The position numbers and the translations under genes are program-made. Positions 25,062 through 33,210 of a stretch of 64,000 nt of DNA are shown in pieces. The notes under the pieces were generated by a model that saw nothing but the letters and a program-made list of their open reading frames with translations, was not told where the DNA came from and ran no database searches. Within the stretch, counting starts at the first letter, position 1; every line of letters starts with the position of its first letter. The DNA comes from Luoshenia tenuis (GTDB lineage Bacteria > Bacillota > Clostridia > Christensenellales > GCA-900066905): the NCBI RefSeq assembly GCF_014384745.1, contig NZ_JACRSO010000003.1, positions 248,001 to 312,000 on the forward strand, written 5' to 3'.

Positions 25062-26135
25062 ATGGCAAAGGCAAAAAAGGATAATGGAGGCATCATCAAA
25101 CGTTGGGCCAGGCGCTGGTTTATCGATGCGCTGGGTTCCATGGCGATGGGCCTGTTTGCGACGCTGATCGTGGGATTGATCCTGGAGCAGCTGGCCAAGA
25201 TCCCGGGGCTGGATGTGCTCAACCAGCTGGCTACGGTGGCCAAATCCGGCCCGGTGGTGGGCGCGGCCATCGGCGTTGCGGTAGCCACGGGGATGAAGGT
25301 AAAGCCCCTGGCGGTGTTCTCTGCGGCGGTAGTGGGCGCGGTGGGCTACAGCGCGGGCGCTGAGGTTTTAGTCGCCGGTACCCAGGCAACCATGACCGGC
25401 GGACCCTTGGGCGCTTATCTGGCGGCGCTGGTGGGCGCGGAGATCGGCAACCTGGTGGCCGGACGCACCAAATTTGATATTTTGTTGGTCCCGCTTAGCG
25501 CCATCATCTCCGGCGGCCTGGTGGGTATCGTTACCGGGCCGTATATCGGCGGGGCCATGGCGGCGATGGGCACCTTTATCAACGATATGACCGTGCTCCA
25601 GCCCCTGCCCATGGGTATCGTCATTTCGGTGGTGATGGGGATGATCCTCACCGCCCCGATCTCCAGCGCAGCCATCGCCATCGCCCTGGGCCTGGAGGGC
25701 CTGGCAGCGGGCGCCGCTACGGCGGGCTGCTGCGCGCAGATGATCGGCTTTGCGGTGGCCAGTTTCCGCGAGAATGGCTGGGGCGGGCTGGTCGCCCAGG
25801 GCCTGGGTACCTCCATGCTGCAGGTGCCCAACATCGTGCGCCGGCCGCTGATCTGGCTGCCGCCTACGCTGGCTTCGGCCATCACCGGCCCGATCGCCAC
25901 CTGCCTTATGGGGATGACCAATAACCCCGCAGGCGCGGGTATGGGCACCAGCGGCCTGGTGGGCCAGGTCTCCACCTGGATCACCATGTCCCCCACCATG
26001 GACCCGGTACTGCTCACCCTGAACATCCTGCTGCTGCACTTTATCCTGCCCGCGGCGCTGACGCTGCTGATCTCCGAGGGGATGCGCAAACTGGGATGGA
26101 TCAAGTTTGGCGATATGAAGCTGGAGCTGCAGTAG
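25062..26135 (+). CDS. PTS IIC-like integral membrane transporter (PTS_EIIC_2 family)
   Basis: This 357-residue protein begins with a basic stretch and then has eight to ten hydrophobic helices rich in glycine and alanine. GLFATLIVGLILEQL, VGAAIGVAVATGMKVKPLAVFSAA and TAPISSAAIAIALGL are typical of the PF13303 group of single-domain IIC proteins. No IIA or IIB gene is near, and the domain has no phosphorylatable cysteine or histidine of its own, so PTS-coupled transport is not proven. The substrate is unknown. A perfect promoter lies upstream, and the gene is followed directly by the serS leader. Confidence 0.8.
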   Translation: MAKAKKDNGGIIKRWARRWFIDALGSMAMGLFATLIVGLILEQLAKIPGLDVLNQLATVAKSGPVVGAAIGVAVATGMKVKPLAVFSAAVVGAVGYSAGAEVLVAGTQATMTGGPLGAYLAALVGAEIGNLVAGRTKFDILLVPLSAIISGGLVGIVTGPYIGGAMAAMGTFINDMTVLQPLPMGIVISVVMGMILTAPISSAAIAIALGLEGLAAGAATAGCCAQMIGFAVASFRENGWGGLVAQGLGTSMLQVPNIVRRPLIWLPPTLASAITGPIATCLMGMTNNPAGAGMGTSGLVGQVSTWITMSPTMDPVLLTLNILLLHFILPAALTLLISEGMRKLGWIKFGDMKLELQ

Positions 26136-26138
26136 CCC

Positions 26139-26166
26139 TTGCATTTTAGCGCGTGGCGTGTATAAT
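26139..26166 (+). promoter_or_regulatory. Promoter of the serS T-box leader
   Basis: TTGCAT (26139-26144) and TATAAT (26161-26166) with a 16-base spacer; it starts immediately after the transporter stop codon. Confidence 0.65.
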
Positions 26167-26172
26167 GTAAGT

Positions 26173-26434
26173 GCATAGCGGCGATAATAGCCGCGGATAC
26201 AGGTGATGAAAGGGACATGGGCCTTTTTTGACGCGGAAAGAGAGCCGGCGGTGGGTGCGAGCCGGGGCGCGGCAGTGGGGCTTTCCACCCTGGAGCTTTG
26301 GGAGCAGGGGCACTTTGGCCCTCAAACCCGGCGGATCAGCCCCGTTACCGGCTATTGAGGCTGGCCGTTTTTGGCCGGCGAATTTGAGTGGCACCACGGA
26401 TGACCCCGTCTCATGTATGAGACGGGGTTTTTTA
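26173..26434 (+). promoter_or_regulatory. T-box riboswitch leader controlling serS
   Basis: The T-box core GAGTGGCACCACGG lies at about 26386-26399. An 11-base-pair perfect terminator stem follows (CCCCGTCTCAT 26404-26414 with ATGAGACGGGG 26417-26427) with six T. Uncharged tRNA-Ser should prevent termination. The long 5' part contains Stem I, with GGTGGGTGCGAGCC-type distal motifs near 26250. The specifier codon was not assigned. Confidence 0.92.
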
Positions 26435-26473
26435 ATTTAAAAAGCAATGTAAAATGCTGAAAGGATGAGCGAT

Positions 26474-27751
26474 ATGTTGGATTTAAACCGTATCCGCAGC
26501 GACGCGCAGGGCGTGCGCAACGCGCTGCTCAAGCGCATGGACGAGGTGAGTTTTGATGAACTGCTGGACTGGGACGCGCAGCGCCGCGCGCTGATCGCCA
26601 AAAACGATCAGCTAAAGGCCCAGCGCAATAAGGTCTCCTCCGAGATTCCCAAACTCAAAAAAGCGGGGGAGGACGTGCAGCCCATCTTCGCCCAGATGAA
26701 GCAGATCGGCGGGGAGATCGACCAAAACGATGCGAAGCTCAAAGCGCTGGACGGCAAAATCCAGGGCTTCTTACAGGGGCTGCCCAACATTCCGGACGAG
26801 GATGTGGTGGCCGGCGGCAAGGAGAATAACGCGGTGCTGCGCCAGTTTGGCGAAAAGCCTGCCTTTGACTTTGAACCCAAGGATCACGTGACCCTGTGCG
26901 AGTCCTTGGGGCTGATCGACTATGCCCGGGGCGCCAAGCTGGGCGGCAATGGGTTCTGGATCTATACCGGGCTGGGCGCGCGGCTGGAGTGGGCCCTGCT
27001 CAATTATTTTATCGACGAGCACATTAAAGATGGCTACCAGATGATGATGGTGCCCCACCTTTTGACCTATGCCTGCGGCTATACCGCCGGCCAGTTCCCC
27101 AAATTTGAGGAGGACGTGTTCTGGCTGGAAAAAGACGGCGAGGCCCGGCAGTTCCTGCTGCCCACGGCGGAAACGGCGCTGGTCAGCCTGCACCGGGATG
27201 AGATTTTGGACGAGGCGGAGCTGCCCAAAAAGTACTTCTCCTACACGCCCTGCTATCGCCGGGAGGCGGGCAGCTACCGCTCGGAGGAGCGGGGCATGAT
27301 CCGCGGCCACCAGTTCAATAAGGTGGAGATGGTGCAGTTCACCCGCCCGGAGGATTCGGCCAAGGCCTTTGAGGAGCTGGTGGGCAAGGCAGAGCGCCTG
27401 GTGCAGGGCTTGGGCCTGCACTATCAGGTTTCTAAACTGGCGGCTGGAGATGTAAGCGCATCCATGGCCCGCACGTACGATATTGAGGTGTGGATCCCCA
27501 GCATGGGTATTTATAAAGAAGTAAGCTCGGCCTCCAATTCCAACGATTACCAGGCCCGCCGGGGCGGCATGCGCTTTAGGCGGCCGGGCGGCAAGCCCGA
27601 GTTTGTGCATACCCTAAATGCCTCGGGCCTGGCCACCAGCCGGGTGCTGCCGGCCATTGTAGAGCAGTGCCAGCTGGCGGATGGCTCGGTCAAGCTGCCG
27701 GCGCCGCTGGCTCAGCGCATGGGGATGGAGGTATTAAAACCCGTAAAATAA
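26474..27751 (+). CDS. serS: Seryl-tRNA synthetase
   Basis: SerRS charges tRNA-Ser. The start MLDLNRIRSDAQ at 26474 matches the family, and AAAGGA lies eight bases upstream; an ATG nine bases earlier has no spacing. The 425-residue enzyme has the N-terminal coiled-coil arm (about 25-105) that grips the long variable arm of tRNA-Ser. Class II motif 2 is CYRREAGSYRSEERGMIRGHQF, and motif 3 is near GLATSRVLPAIVEQ. Control is by the T-box leader. Confidence 0.97.
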   Translation: MLDLNRIRSDAQGVRNALLKRMDEVSFDELLDWDAQRRALIAKNDQLKAQRNKVSSEIPKLKKAGEDVQPIFAQMKQIGGEIDQNDAKLKALDGKIQGFLQGLPNIPDEDVVAGGKENNAVLRQFGEKPAFDFEPKDHVTLCESLGLIDYARGAKLGGNGFWIYTGLGARLEWALLNYFIDEHIKDGYQMMMVPHLLTYACGYTAGQFPKFEEDVFWLEKDGEARQFLLPTAETALVSLHRDEILDEAELPKKYFSYTPCYRREAGSYRSEERGMIRGHQFNKVEMVQFTRPEDSAKAFEELVGKAERLVQGLGLHYQVSKLAAGDVSASMARTYDIEVWIPSMGIYKEVSSASNSNDYQARRGGMRFRRPGGKPEFVHTLNASGLATSRVLPAIVEQCQLADGSVKLPAPLAQRMGMEVLKPVK

Positions 27752-27778
27752 GCGGCGGAGAAAATGGGGGAGCCAATG

Positions 27779-28333
27779 ATGTTTAAAGAGCTGACCAATA
27801 TGGTGTTGGGCGAGCTGGAAGCGGTGTTCGCCCGCATGCAGGAGGCGGATGTGCGCCCGCTGCTGGAGGCCCTCAAGTCCGCACCGCGGGTATTCTTGCT
27901 GGGCGCCGGGCGTGAAGGGCTGTCCACCCGCGCGTTTGCCATGCGGCTGATGCACCTGGGAAAGGCGGCCTATTGGATCTGGGACGATACCACCCCTGCC
28001 ATCGGCCCGGGAGACCTGATGGTGTGCGCCTGCGGCTCGGCTGATGTGGGGCACGAGAACTATATCGCCCAACAGGCCAAAAATGCGGGGGCGGATCTGG
28101 CGCTGATCACCCCGGCAGGGGAGGGCTATCTGCTGGGCATTGCGGATATCGTGACCCGGGTACCGGCCGCGGCCTACAAGGCGAAGGGAGATTTTGTGCC
28201 CTCGGAGCAGTTGATGGGCAACTTGTTTGAGCAGACGCTGTTTTTGCTGTATGATATCCTGGTGATGCAACTGCGCCAGGAGCTGGGCGTGAGCGCGCAG
28301 GAGATGGTCGCCCGGCACCGGAATGTGGAATAG
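27779..28333 (+). CDS. SIS-domain sugar phosphate isomerase (6-phospho-3-hexuloisomerase-like)
   Basis: The start at 27779 follows GGGGGAG by six bases; an ATG at 27764 lies before that site. The 184-residue protein is one SIS domain with FLLGAGREGLSTRAFAMRLMHLG (phosphosugar loop), VCACGSADVGHENYIAQQAKNAGADLALI and a C-terminal EQLMGNLFEQTLFLLYDIL helix. This resembles HxlB and KdsD-like isomerases that convert ketose phosphates. HxlA is not present nearby, so the ribulose monophosphate pathway cannot be claimed. It follows serS by only 27 bases and may be read with it. Confidence 0.85.
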   Translation: MFKELTNMVLGELEAVFARMQEADVRPLLEALKSAPRVFLLGAGREGLSTRAFAMRLMHLGKAAYWIWDDTTPAIGPGDLMVCACGSADVGHENYIAQQAKNAGADLALITPAGEGYLLGIADIVTRVPAAAYKAKGDFVPSEQLMGNLFEQTLFLLYDILVMQLRQELGVSAQEMVARHRNVE

Positions 28334-28348
28334 CGCGGCGCTATGCGC

Positions 28349-28398
28349 CTGATAAAAGCCGCATCGCCCCAAACGGGCCGGTGCGGCTTTGCTATGCG
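28349..28398 (+). terminator. Terminator-like hairpin after the SIS gene
   Basis: AAAGCCGCATCGCCCC pairs imperfectly with GGGCCGGTGCGGCTTT and is followed by a weak T-tract. Confidence 0.5.
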
Positions 28399-28428
28399 GA
28401 TAGGTTTGCCTAAAATAAGGAGAAAATA

Positions 28429-29235
28429 TTGAATAAAAAGCGGGGTTTTACGGCCGCTGGGCTCAAAGCAGTTGCCGCTTTCGCCATGCTGGCGGACCAT
28501 GCGTACAAGGTTTTCCAACCGCAGCTGGTAGGCGCCCTGCAGGCGTTTTTCCATGTGGATGCTGATGGCGGACAGCTTTTGCTGCTGCTTTTTTGCGGCG
28601 CTACCAGCATCTCTTTTTACATCTTCGCCTACTTCTGTGGGGAATCCTGCCGCTATACCCGGCATAGGGGGCGGTACCTGCGCAACCTTTTTGCCTTTGC
28701 GCTGCTGTCCGAACTACCCTTCCAGCTATTGCTCGATATCATCCAAGGGGAGCCGTTGCAGGTGCAATGGGGACTGAGCAACGTAATGTTTACCCTACTG
28801 TTGGGTGCATTAGCCTGTTTTGGCTTTGATACCCTAGCCCGGCAGGGCAAAAGGGGCGCAGGGGCGCTGTTTGTATTGCTGTGCGCGGGTACCGCAGGGG
28901 CATTGGGCACGGATTATGGGGCGTATGGCGTCGCCGCGGTATTTATCTGCTATTTTTGTGAGCATCCACGGCAAAGGCTGCTTGCGCTGGGGGCGGTCAT
29001 CGTTTTGCAGTACGTGATGGGTGTATTAGCGGTGGATTTTTTCACTTACGGTTATAATGGCTATGCCCTGATGGAAACGATGATCTTGATGGCTTATGCA
29101 CTGTGCGCCCTGCCGCTGCTAAGCGCCTACAATGGTCAGCGCGGCAGGGGATGGCGCTACTTTTTCTATATTTTTTACCCCGCGCATATCGCGCTTCTGG
29201 TCTGCCTGTACGTTTGCCTGGAGACAGGGCGTTGA
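28429..29235 (+). CDS. TraX family membrane protein
   Basis: The 268-residue protein starts at TTG, with AAGGAG seven bases upstream. It has about seven to eight membrane helices; the TraX-type N-terminus AGLKAVAAFAMLADHAYKVF contains the conserved aspartate-histidine pair. NLFAFALLSELPFQLL and FFYIFYPAHIALLVCLY (C-terminal) fit the family. TraX acetylates pilin on the F plasmid, but chromosomal clostridial members are probably acyltransferase-like enzymes with unknown targets. No other conjugation gene is present, so this is not evidence of a mobile element. Confidence 0.88.
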   Translation: MNKKRGFTAAGLKAVAAFAMLADHAYKVFQPQLVGALQAFFHVDADGGQLLLLLFCGATSISFYIFAYFCGESCRYTRHRGRYLRNLFAFALLSELPFQLLLDIIQGEPLQVQWGLSNVMFTLLLGALACFGFDTLARQGKRGAGALFVLLCAGTAGALGTDYGAYGVAAVFICYFCEHPRQRLLALGAVIVLQYVMGVLAVDFFTYGYNGYALMETMILMAYALCALPLLSAYNGQRGRGWRYFFYIFYPAHIALLVCLYVCLETGR

Positions 29236-29246
29236 TCGGTTTTTAC

Positions 29247-29284
29247 ATAAGGCCGGCGGAGTTATCCCCTGCCGGCCTTATTTT
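29247..29284. terminator. Bidirectional terminator between traX and Gfo/Idh genes
   Basis: AAGGCCGGCGGAG pairs with CTGCCGGCCTT, with a T-rich tail on the plus side and A-rich on the other; it ends both convergent genes. Confidence 0.7.
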
Positions 29285-30266
29285 AATGGTTTAAACCGTC
29301 GGTCGCGTGCGCGGCTTCAAGTATGCCGGCAGCAATGGCGCTTTGGCTTGCCATTTGCATAAAAAACGCCTCATCCCGCTGAAAGATCGCATCGCGGAAG
29401 CGGGATAATTCAAAAACCATGCGCTCTCCTTCGGGTTGCCGATCGATCACCTGTTCCTGCCCGTTGATCAGCGCCCGGAAAGGGGGAAAGACGCTTAGCC
29501 GCCCCGGCGCCTCGATCCGGCCCTGTTCCCCCTCGATCCAACATCCCGTTTGCAGATCCGCATTCTTCGCCGTTTCGATCTCGCAGATAAAGGTAGGGTA
29601 TTCCAGGCGCAGCTTGCCTGCCAGGTCGATCCCGTTGAGGCCGTATTCCGCCTGATAGCTTACCTTTCTGGGCGCGCCGAACAGATCCACCGCTACGTGG
29701 ATGCAATAGATCCCCATATCGTTCAGCGCGCCGGCCTGCATCTCGGGGTTGAAAATATTGGGGTTCTCTCCGCGCAGGTAGGCGTCGTATTTAGAGGAGT
29801 AACGCGCGTGGCAGATCTTGGCGCGACGGATCGTCCCCAGCTGTGGAAGCAATGCCTTGCAGCATAGATAATTGGGCATATGGATCGTGGTGATCGCTTC
29901 AAAGAAAAATACGCTTTTTTGACGCGCGGCCTGGATATAGCTTTGGACATCCGCCGCACTTAGGGCGGCCGGCTTTTCGACGATGACGTGCTTGCCGTGC
30001 CGCAGCGCCTGCAGCGTCTGCCCGGCGTGGAAGCGATTGGGTGAGGCGATATAGACCGCGTCTACATCGCTGCGATCTAGCATTTCTTCGTAGTCGCAGC
30101 AGCTATCCTGTACGCCCATAGCCGCGGCAAAGGCTTTGCCACGCTCCGCATCCCGGGAAAAGACCACCCGGCTGGCAACCCCCGGCGTACGCCTGATGGC
30201 CTCTTGCATCTGCTGCATGATCGCGCTGGTGCCGACGGTGCCGATATTCAAAGTTTGCTGATCCAT
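29283..30266 (-). CDS. Gfo/Idh/MocA family oxidoreductase
   Basis: The 327-residue protein has an N-terminal Rossmann fold beginning NIGTVGTSAIMQQMQEAI (Gly-x-x-Gly without the last Gly) and the signature VIVEKPAALSAADVQ near 91-106. The EKP lysine is present, unlike in the paralogue at 13006. The C-terminal part has the sheet domain with NPEMQAGALNDMGIYCIHV. Substrate unknown. GAGG is upstream of the ATG. It is monocistronic and convergent with TraX. Confidence 0.92.
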   Translation of the reverse strand: MDQQTLNIGTVGTSAIMQQMQEAIRRTPGVASRVVFSRDAERGKAFAAAMGVQDSCCDYEEMLDRSDVDAVYIASPNRFHAGQTLQALRHGKHVIVEKPAALSAADVQSYIQAARQKSVFFFEAITTIHMPNYLCCKALLPQLGTIRRAKICHARYSSKYDAYLRGENPNIFNPEMQAGALNDMGIYCIHVAVDLFGAPRKVSYQAEYGLNGIDLAGKLRLEYPTFICEIETAKNADLQTGCWIEGEQGRIEAPGRLSVFPPFRALINGQEQVIDRQPEGERMVFELSRFRDAIFQRDEAFFMQMASQSAIAAGILEAAHATDGLNH

Positions 30267-30659
30267 ATTTTAACCTCGCTTTCAGGGTTGTTGAGCTGTT
30301 CTTCTGAGCAGTTTTGGTAGGCAGCGTTGGCCTATATGTCCCCAGGCAGTCCGCGGACAGAAACCAAGCTAATATGATTATACTAGAAAAGCCGGCGGTC
30401 CGCCGGCTTTTTACCGACCATTCAGCCCCAAAATTTATAGATGTTTTTGGCGTCGATCATAACGGGCTGCAGAAAGTTATCTTCCAGCGTTCCGCCATGG
30501 GATCGGGGAGGTATGGCGGCTATCGTGGAAGTGAGCCGCCGCGCGGGTATAAACAAGTTGGGGCTTGCAAACGCCCCGAGGGTTCTAGTAGTTGCGGGAT
30601 CGATAATGATACTTCATACCTTGCCTATCAAAAATGCGATTTTTTCTTCGGGTTTCCAG
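30267..30659 (+). other. Gene-free stretch with a terminator and overlapping hairpins
   Basis: This 390-base gap holds no convincing gene. A perfect bidirectional hairpin (AAAAGCCGGCGG with CCGCCGGCTTTT) lies at 30387-30412. Further on, CCGCCAT (30492-30498) pairs with ATGGCGG (30513-30519), while GGCGGCT (30515-30521) can instead pair with AGCCGCC (30534-30540). GGGGC/GCCCC closes a third loop at 30560-30577. A short frame from 30441 has no known motif. Confidence 0.5.
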
Positions 30660-30688
30660 TTGACAAACGATGATGTATTTTATATAAT
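30660..30688 (+). promoter_or_regulatory. Promoter of tRNA-Arg
   Basis: TTGACA (30660-30665) and TATAAT (30683-30688) are both consensus, with 17 bases between them; the tRNA starts 19 bases after the -10 box. Confidence 0.75.
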
Positions 30689-30706
30689 AAATAGGCACTT
30701 GGACAT

Positions 30707-30783
30707 GTGCCTGTAGCTCAGCCGGATAGAGTGTTTGGCTACGAACCAAAAGGTCGGGGGTTCGAATCCCTCCAGGCACGCCA
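30707..30783 (+). tRNA. tRNA-Arg (anticodon ACG), CCA encoded
   Basis: The cloverleaf is complete. The acceptor arm is GTGCCTG with CAGGCAC, the D-loop contains AGCTCAGCCGGATAGAG, and the anticodon arm is TTTGG-CTACGAA-CCAAA. The T-arm is GGGGG-TTCGAAT-CCCTC. The CCA end is present in the DNA. The anticodon ACG is normally edited to ICG and reads CGU, CGC and CGA. A short hairpin with a T-run (about 30810-30838) ends the transcript. Confidence 0.97.
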
Positions 30784-30938
30784 GCAGGCTAGGCCTGCAT
30801 GCAAATCGCGCTCTTCACTTTGTGGAGAGCGTTTTGTTTTGTTGTCCGCGTTTTTAATGGGTATCTATTTTGTCAATGCGCACAGAAGAAGGCAGAGCAG
30901 CCCTCAGGCGAAGATGCGGGCGGGAAGGAGACTGCGTC

Positions 30939-32240
30939 ATGACCGCCAAAAGGGCGGCGGCCTGGGCATGTGTATGGACGCTGGCGCTGGCGGCGGTGCT
31001 GTGGGGGCATATGGATTTTGTGCGTCAAGCCCTTGAAACAATGCCGGAAGCCGTCGCCATCAGGCTAGAGCAGGGGCTGGAGCCGCAAGTATTTTTAAGG
31101 GAATCTGTCGCAGGCGGGCTGGACTGCGCGGGGGAGGCTGTGCTGCCCCGGCAGATGCTCTCGGGTGGAATGGTGCCGGCAGGGATCGAGGTGGAACCGC
31201 ATTTGGCCAGCGCCGGCTATGGGCGAATCGCGGCCCTGCACTTGATAGAGGGCAGCTTTTTCGGCGATACGCGGGCGAATGTGATCGTCATTAGTTCGCA
31301 GTTGGCTCGCCGGCTTACCATGACGCCGGAGGCGGTGGGAATAAAAGTACGGATGAACGATACGGAGTATACGGTTTGCGGCGTCTACCAAAGTAGCGAA
31401 ATGTGGGCCGCGCAGATTTCGCGGACAGACCGGGAGATTGTCTATTTGCCGATGGCCAACGCCCGGCCTTTAAAGGGCGCAGGAATGCCGGCCGACACAA
31501 AGGCGCCCACTGCGGGAGCGGACAGCACGAATCGTGAACCGGAACAAAGCGCGGAAGGAATTAAGACGGATACGGCCGCGCAGGCTATAGCGGGAGGGGA
31601 AGTGCCGGATGCGGGGCCTGCCGCCGCGAAGGTAACGCGCGTGCTGATGCCCCTTGAGGCACGCTATCTGTCCCAAGATGCGGAGCAGATATTGCGCGCG
31701 ACGTTTTCCGATCCCTTCACCATAGCTCAGATCGTCGATTTGCGGGAAACGCGCGCAACTATCGGGCAAATCTTTCGGCTGGACTTTGCCGTCGCGGGTA
31801 TCTGCTGTTTCCTGATTCTGATGCAGCTAGGGCTGGGAGGATACCGCATGCTATTGCCTGCATGGAGGGAGGCGCTTGCCAGCCGCCTGCCCATTCCGCG
31901 GGAACAGCGGCGCAGGCTGATTCAACGCAGCGTAGGCTACGCCCTGGTGGGGACCGCCGCGGCGGCCATACTGGTGCTAGCCTGGACGATCCCCATACTG
32001 CCTGCGCGCTGGCTGCCGGAGGGGTCGATCCTGAACGCGGGACATTATGCTCGCTATTATGTCGATATAATCCAGGCCTATAACGGTGCAGGATATGATT
32101 ATGACGCGTTGCTGACGATACGGCTGACCGCCTGGTCTTTTGGCTGGCTGTGCGCGGCTGCATACCTTGCAGTCATGGCATGGCTGCGCTGGCATGGCGT
32201 CATCAATGGGTGGCAACGGAATAAAGATGGGCGGATGTGA
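30939..32240 (+). CDS. MacB-like membrane protein (ABC-permease relative without an ATPase partner)
   Basis: The start at 30939 follows AAGGAG by eight bases. This 433-residue protein has an N-terminal helix (about 6-25) and then an extracytoplasmic region. In that region VIVISSQLARRLTMTPEAVGIKVRMNDTEYTVCGVY matches the MacB periplasmic core. A low-complexity insert (about 195-245, rich in Ala, Thr, Glu) follows. Three or more helices come near 290-310, 345-370 and 400-425. MacB-type permeases usually pair with an ATP-binding protein, but none lies in the window. Fewer core residues than usual are kept, so it may be a degenerate relative. It sits between a tRNA and the rpiB-like gene, a common site for insertions. 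Confidence 0.6.
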   Translation: MTAKRAAAWACVWTLALAAVLWGHMDFVRQALETMPEAVAIRLEQGLEPQVFLRESVAGGLDCAGEAVLPRQMLSGGMVPAGIEVEPHLASAGYGRIAALHLIEGSFFGDTRANVIVISSQLARRLTMTPEAVGIKVRMNDTEYTVCGVYQSSEMWAAQISRTDREIVYLPMANARPLKGAGMPADTKAPTAGADSTNREPEQSAEGIKTDTAAQAIAGGEVPDAGPAAAKVTRVLMPLEARYLSQDAEQILRATFSDPFTIAQIVDLRETRATIGQIFRLDFAVAGICCFLILMQLGLGGYRMLLPAWREALASRLPIPREQRRRLIQRSVGYALVGTAAAAILVLAWTIPILPARWLPEGSILNAGHYARYYVDIIQAYNGAGYDYDALLTIRLTAWSFGWLCAAAYLAVMAWLRWHGVINGWQRNKDGRM

Positions 32241-32280
32241 AGTGATAGCCGAAAGAGATAAAAACGATTAGGACAAAATT

Positions 32281-32320
32281 AAAGCCGCTCTTTTATTCTT
32301 AGAGAACGGCTTTTACCCGA
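32281..32320 (+). terminator. Terminator after the MacB-like gene
   Basis: TAAAGCCG-CTCT pairs with AGAG-AACGGCTTTTA around an AT loop, followed by a short T-tract. Confidence 0.55.
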
Positions 32321-32389
32321 TTTCGGGCGCTATCAGTTTACTTCTCGCACCCTGGACGTAAAGCGACGCTTTCCAATGCAAAATGTGAA

Positions 32390-32425
32390 AAACGCCCGTG
32401 CAATTACCTGCATGGGCGTTTTGGC
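32390..32425 (-). terminator. Terminator of the RpiB-like gene
   Basis: AAAACGCCCGTGCA pairs with TGCATGGGCGTTTT; the minus strand then enters a T-tract, so it ends the isomerase gene. Confidence 0.6.
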
Positions 32426-32459
32426 ATCGGTCTAACGCTGGATGGGACGCGCTTTCCAC

Positions 32460-33026
32460 TTAGTCCGGCTTATCCATCAACGCTAAAGGTACCTCTCCCA
32501 GATGCTTGAGTTCAAAGCCATTCTTTTTAAATTCCTCATAGGAAAAGGCATTCAGCTCATCACAAGCCAGCTTGTGGAACTCGTAAAAGTTAGGCCACCA
32601 CTCGTAAGTATCCCCCAGGTTGTGGCTGAGGTAAGCGTCGGTGATCTCCTTACCCATTTGAGGGGCGACGTAGAAAGCGCCCATAGCCAATACGTTTACC
32701 TCATTGCCCGTGATGGCGCGCAGGGCCGCGGGCACGCTTTCCACGACGCCGGAAAACACGCCTGGGCACTTGCTGGCGGCAATATGGATGCCCATACCCG
32801 TACCGCAGAAGACCAGCGCGCGCTCAAACTCGCCCTCGGCGATCTTGGCGCCTACCTTCAGGCCGATGCGGTGGAACATCTCCGGATTTTCTTCATCCGC
32901 CGCGCGCACGCCGATATCGGTGACCGTCCATCCCTTACCCTTGAGGTGCTCGACCACGGCCTCCTTAAGCGGAAACCCAGCAAAGTCCGCCGCGACGAGA
33001 ATCTGTTTGTCCTTAATAGTCTTCAT
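32460..33026 (-). CDS. RpiB/LacAB family sugar phosphate isomerase
   Basis: The 188-residue protein resembles ribose-5-phosphate isomerase B and the galactose-6-phosphate isomerase subunits. Family features are VAADFAGFPLKEAVVEHL at the start, FCGTGMGIHIAASK (Cys72 as catalytic base) and NEVNVLAMGAFYV. It is longer at the C-terminus than RpiB of E. coli (149 residues), with an extra segment rich in Trp and Phe (YEWWPNFYEFHK). That extension suggests a specialised sugar phosphate, perhaps not ribose. GGGGG is upstream of the ATG. Confidence 0.9.
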   Translation of the reverse strand: MKTIKDKQILVAADFAGFPLKEAVVEHLKGKGWTVTDIGVRAADEENPEMFHRIGLKVGAKIAEGEFERALVFCGTGMGIHIAASKCPGVFSGVVESVPAALRAITGNEVNVLAMGAFYVAPQMGKEITDAYLSHNLGDTYEWWPNFYEFHKLACDELNAFSYEEFKKNGFELKHLGEVPLALMDKPD

Positions 33027-33210
33027 TCTTTGTCCCCCTTCTGCCCGGACGCGCCGGGCTGTGCGTTAAGTGTAGTATAGCAAAAGTAGAAAAGCATATT
33101 CAAGCACCGGTCTACAATTACGGCGTAGTAGAGGTACAATGGAATGGACAAAACAGATGATTTCCGTTATACTGGCCCAAAATAAACCGTTGCAAAAGGG
33201 GTGGCGCGTG

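Noticed and set aside
25415..26218. Long minus-strand frames opposite the PTS-like gene
   Set aside because: They are shadows of a GC-rich gene: no site before the start and low-complexity composition.
28429..29235. TraX as evidence of a conjugative element
   Set aside because: No relaxase, coupling protein, integrase or attachment site is present; chromosomal TraX-like genes are common.
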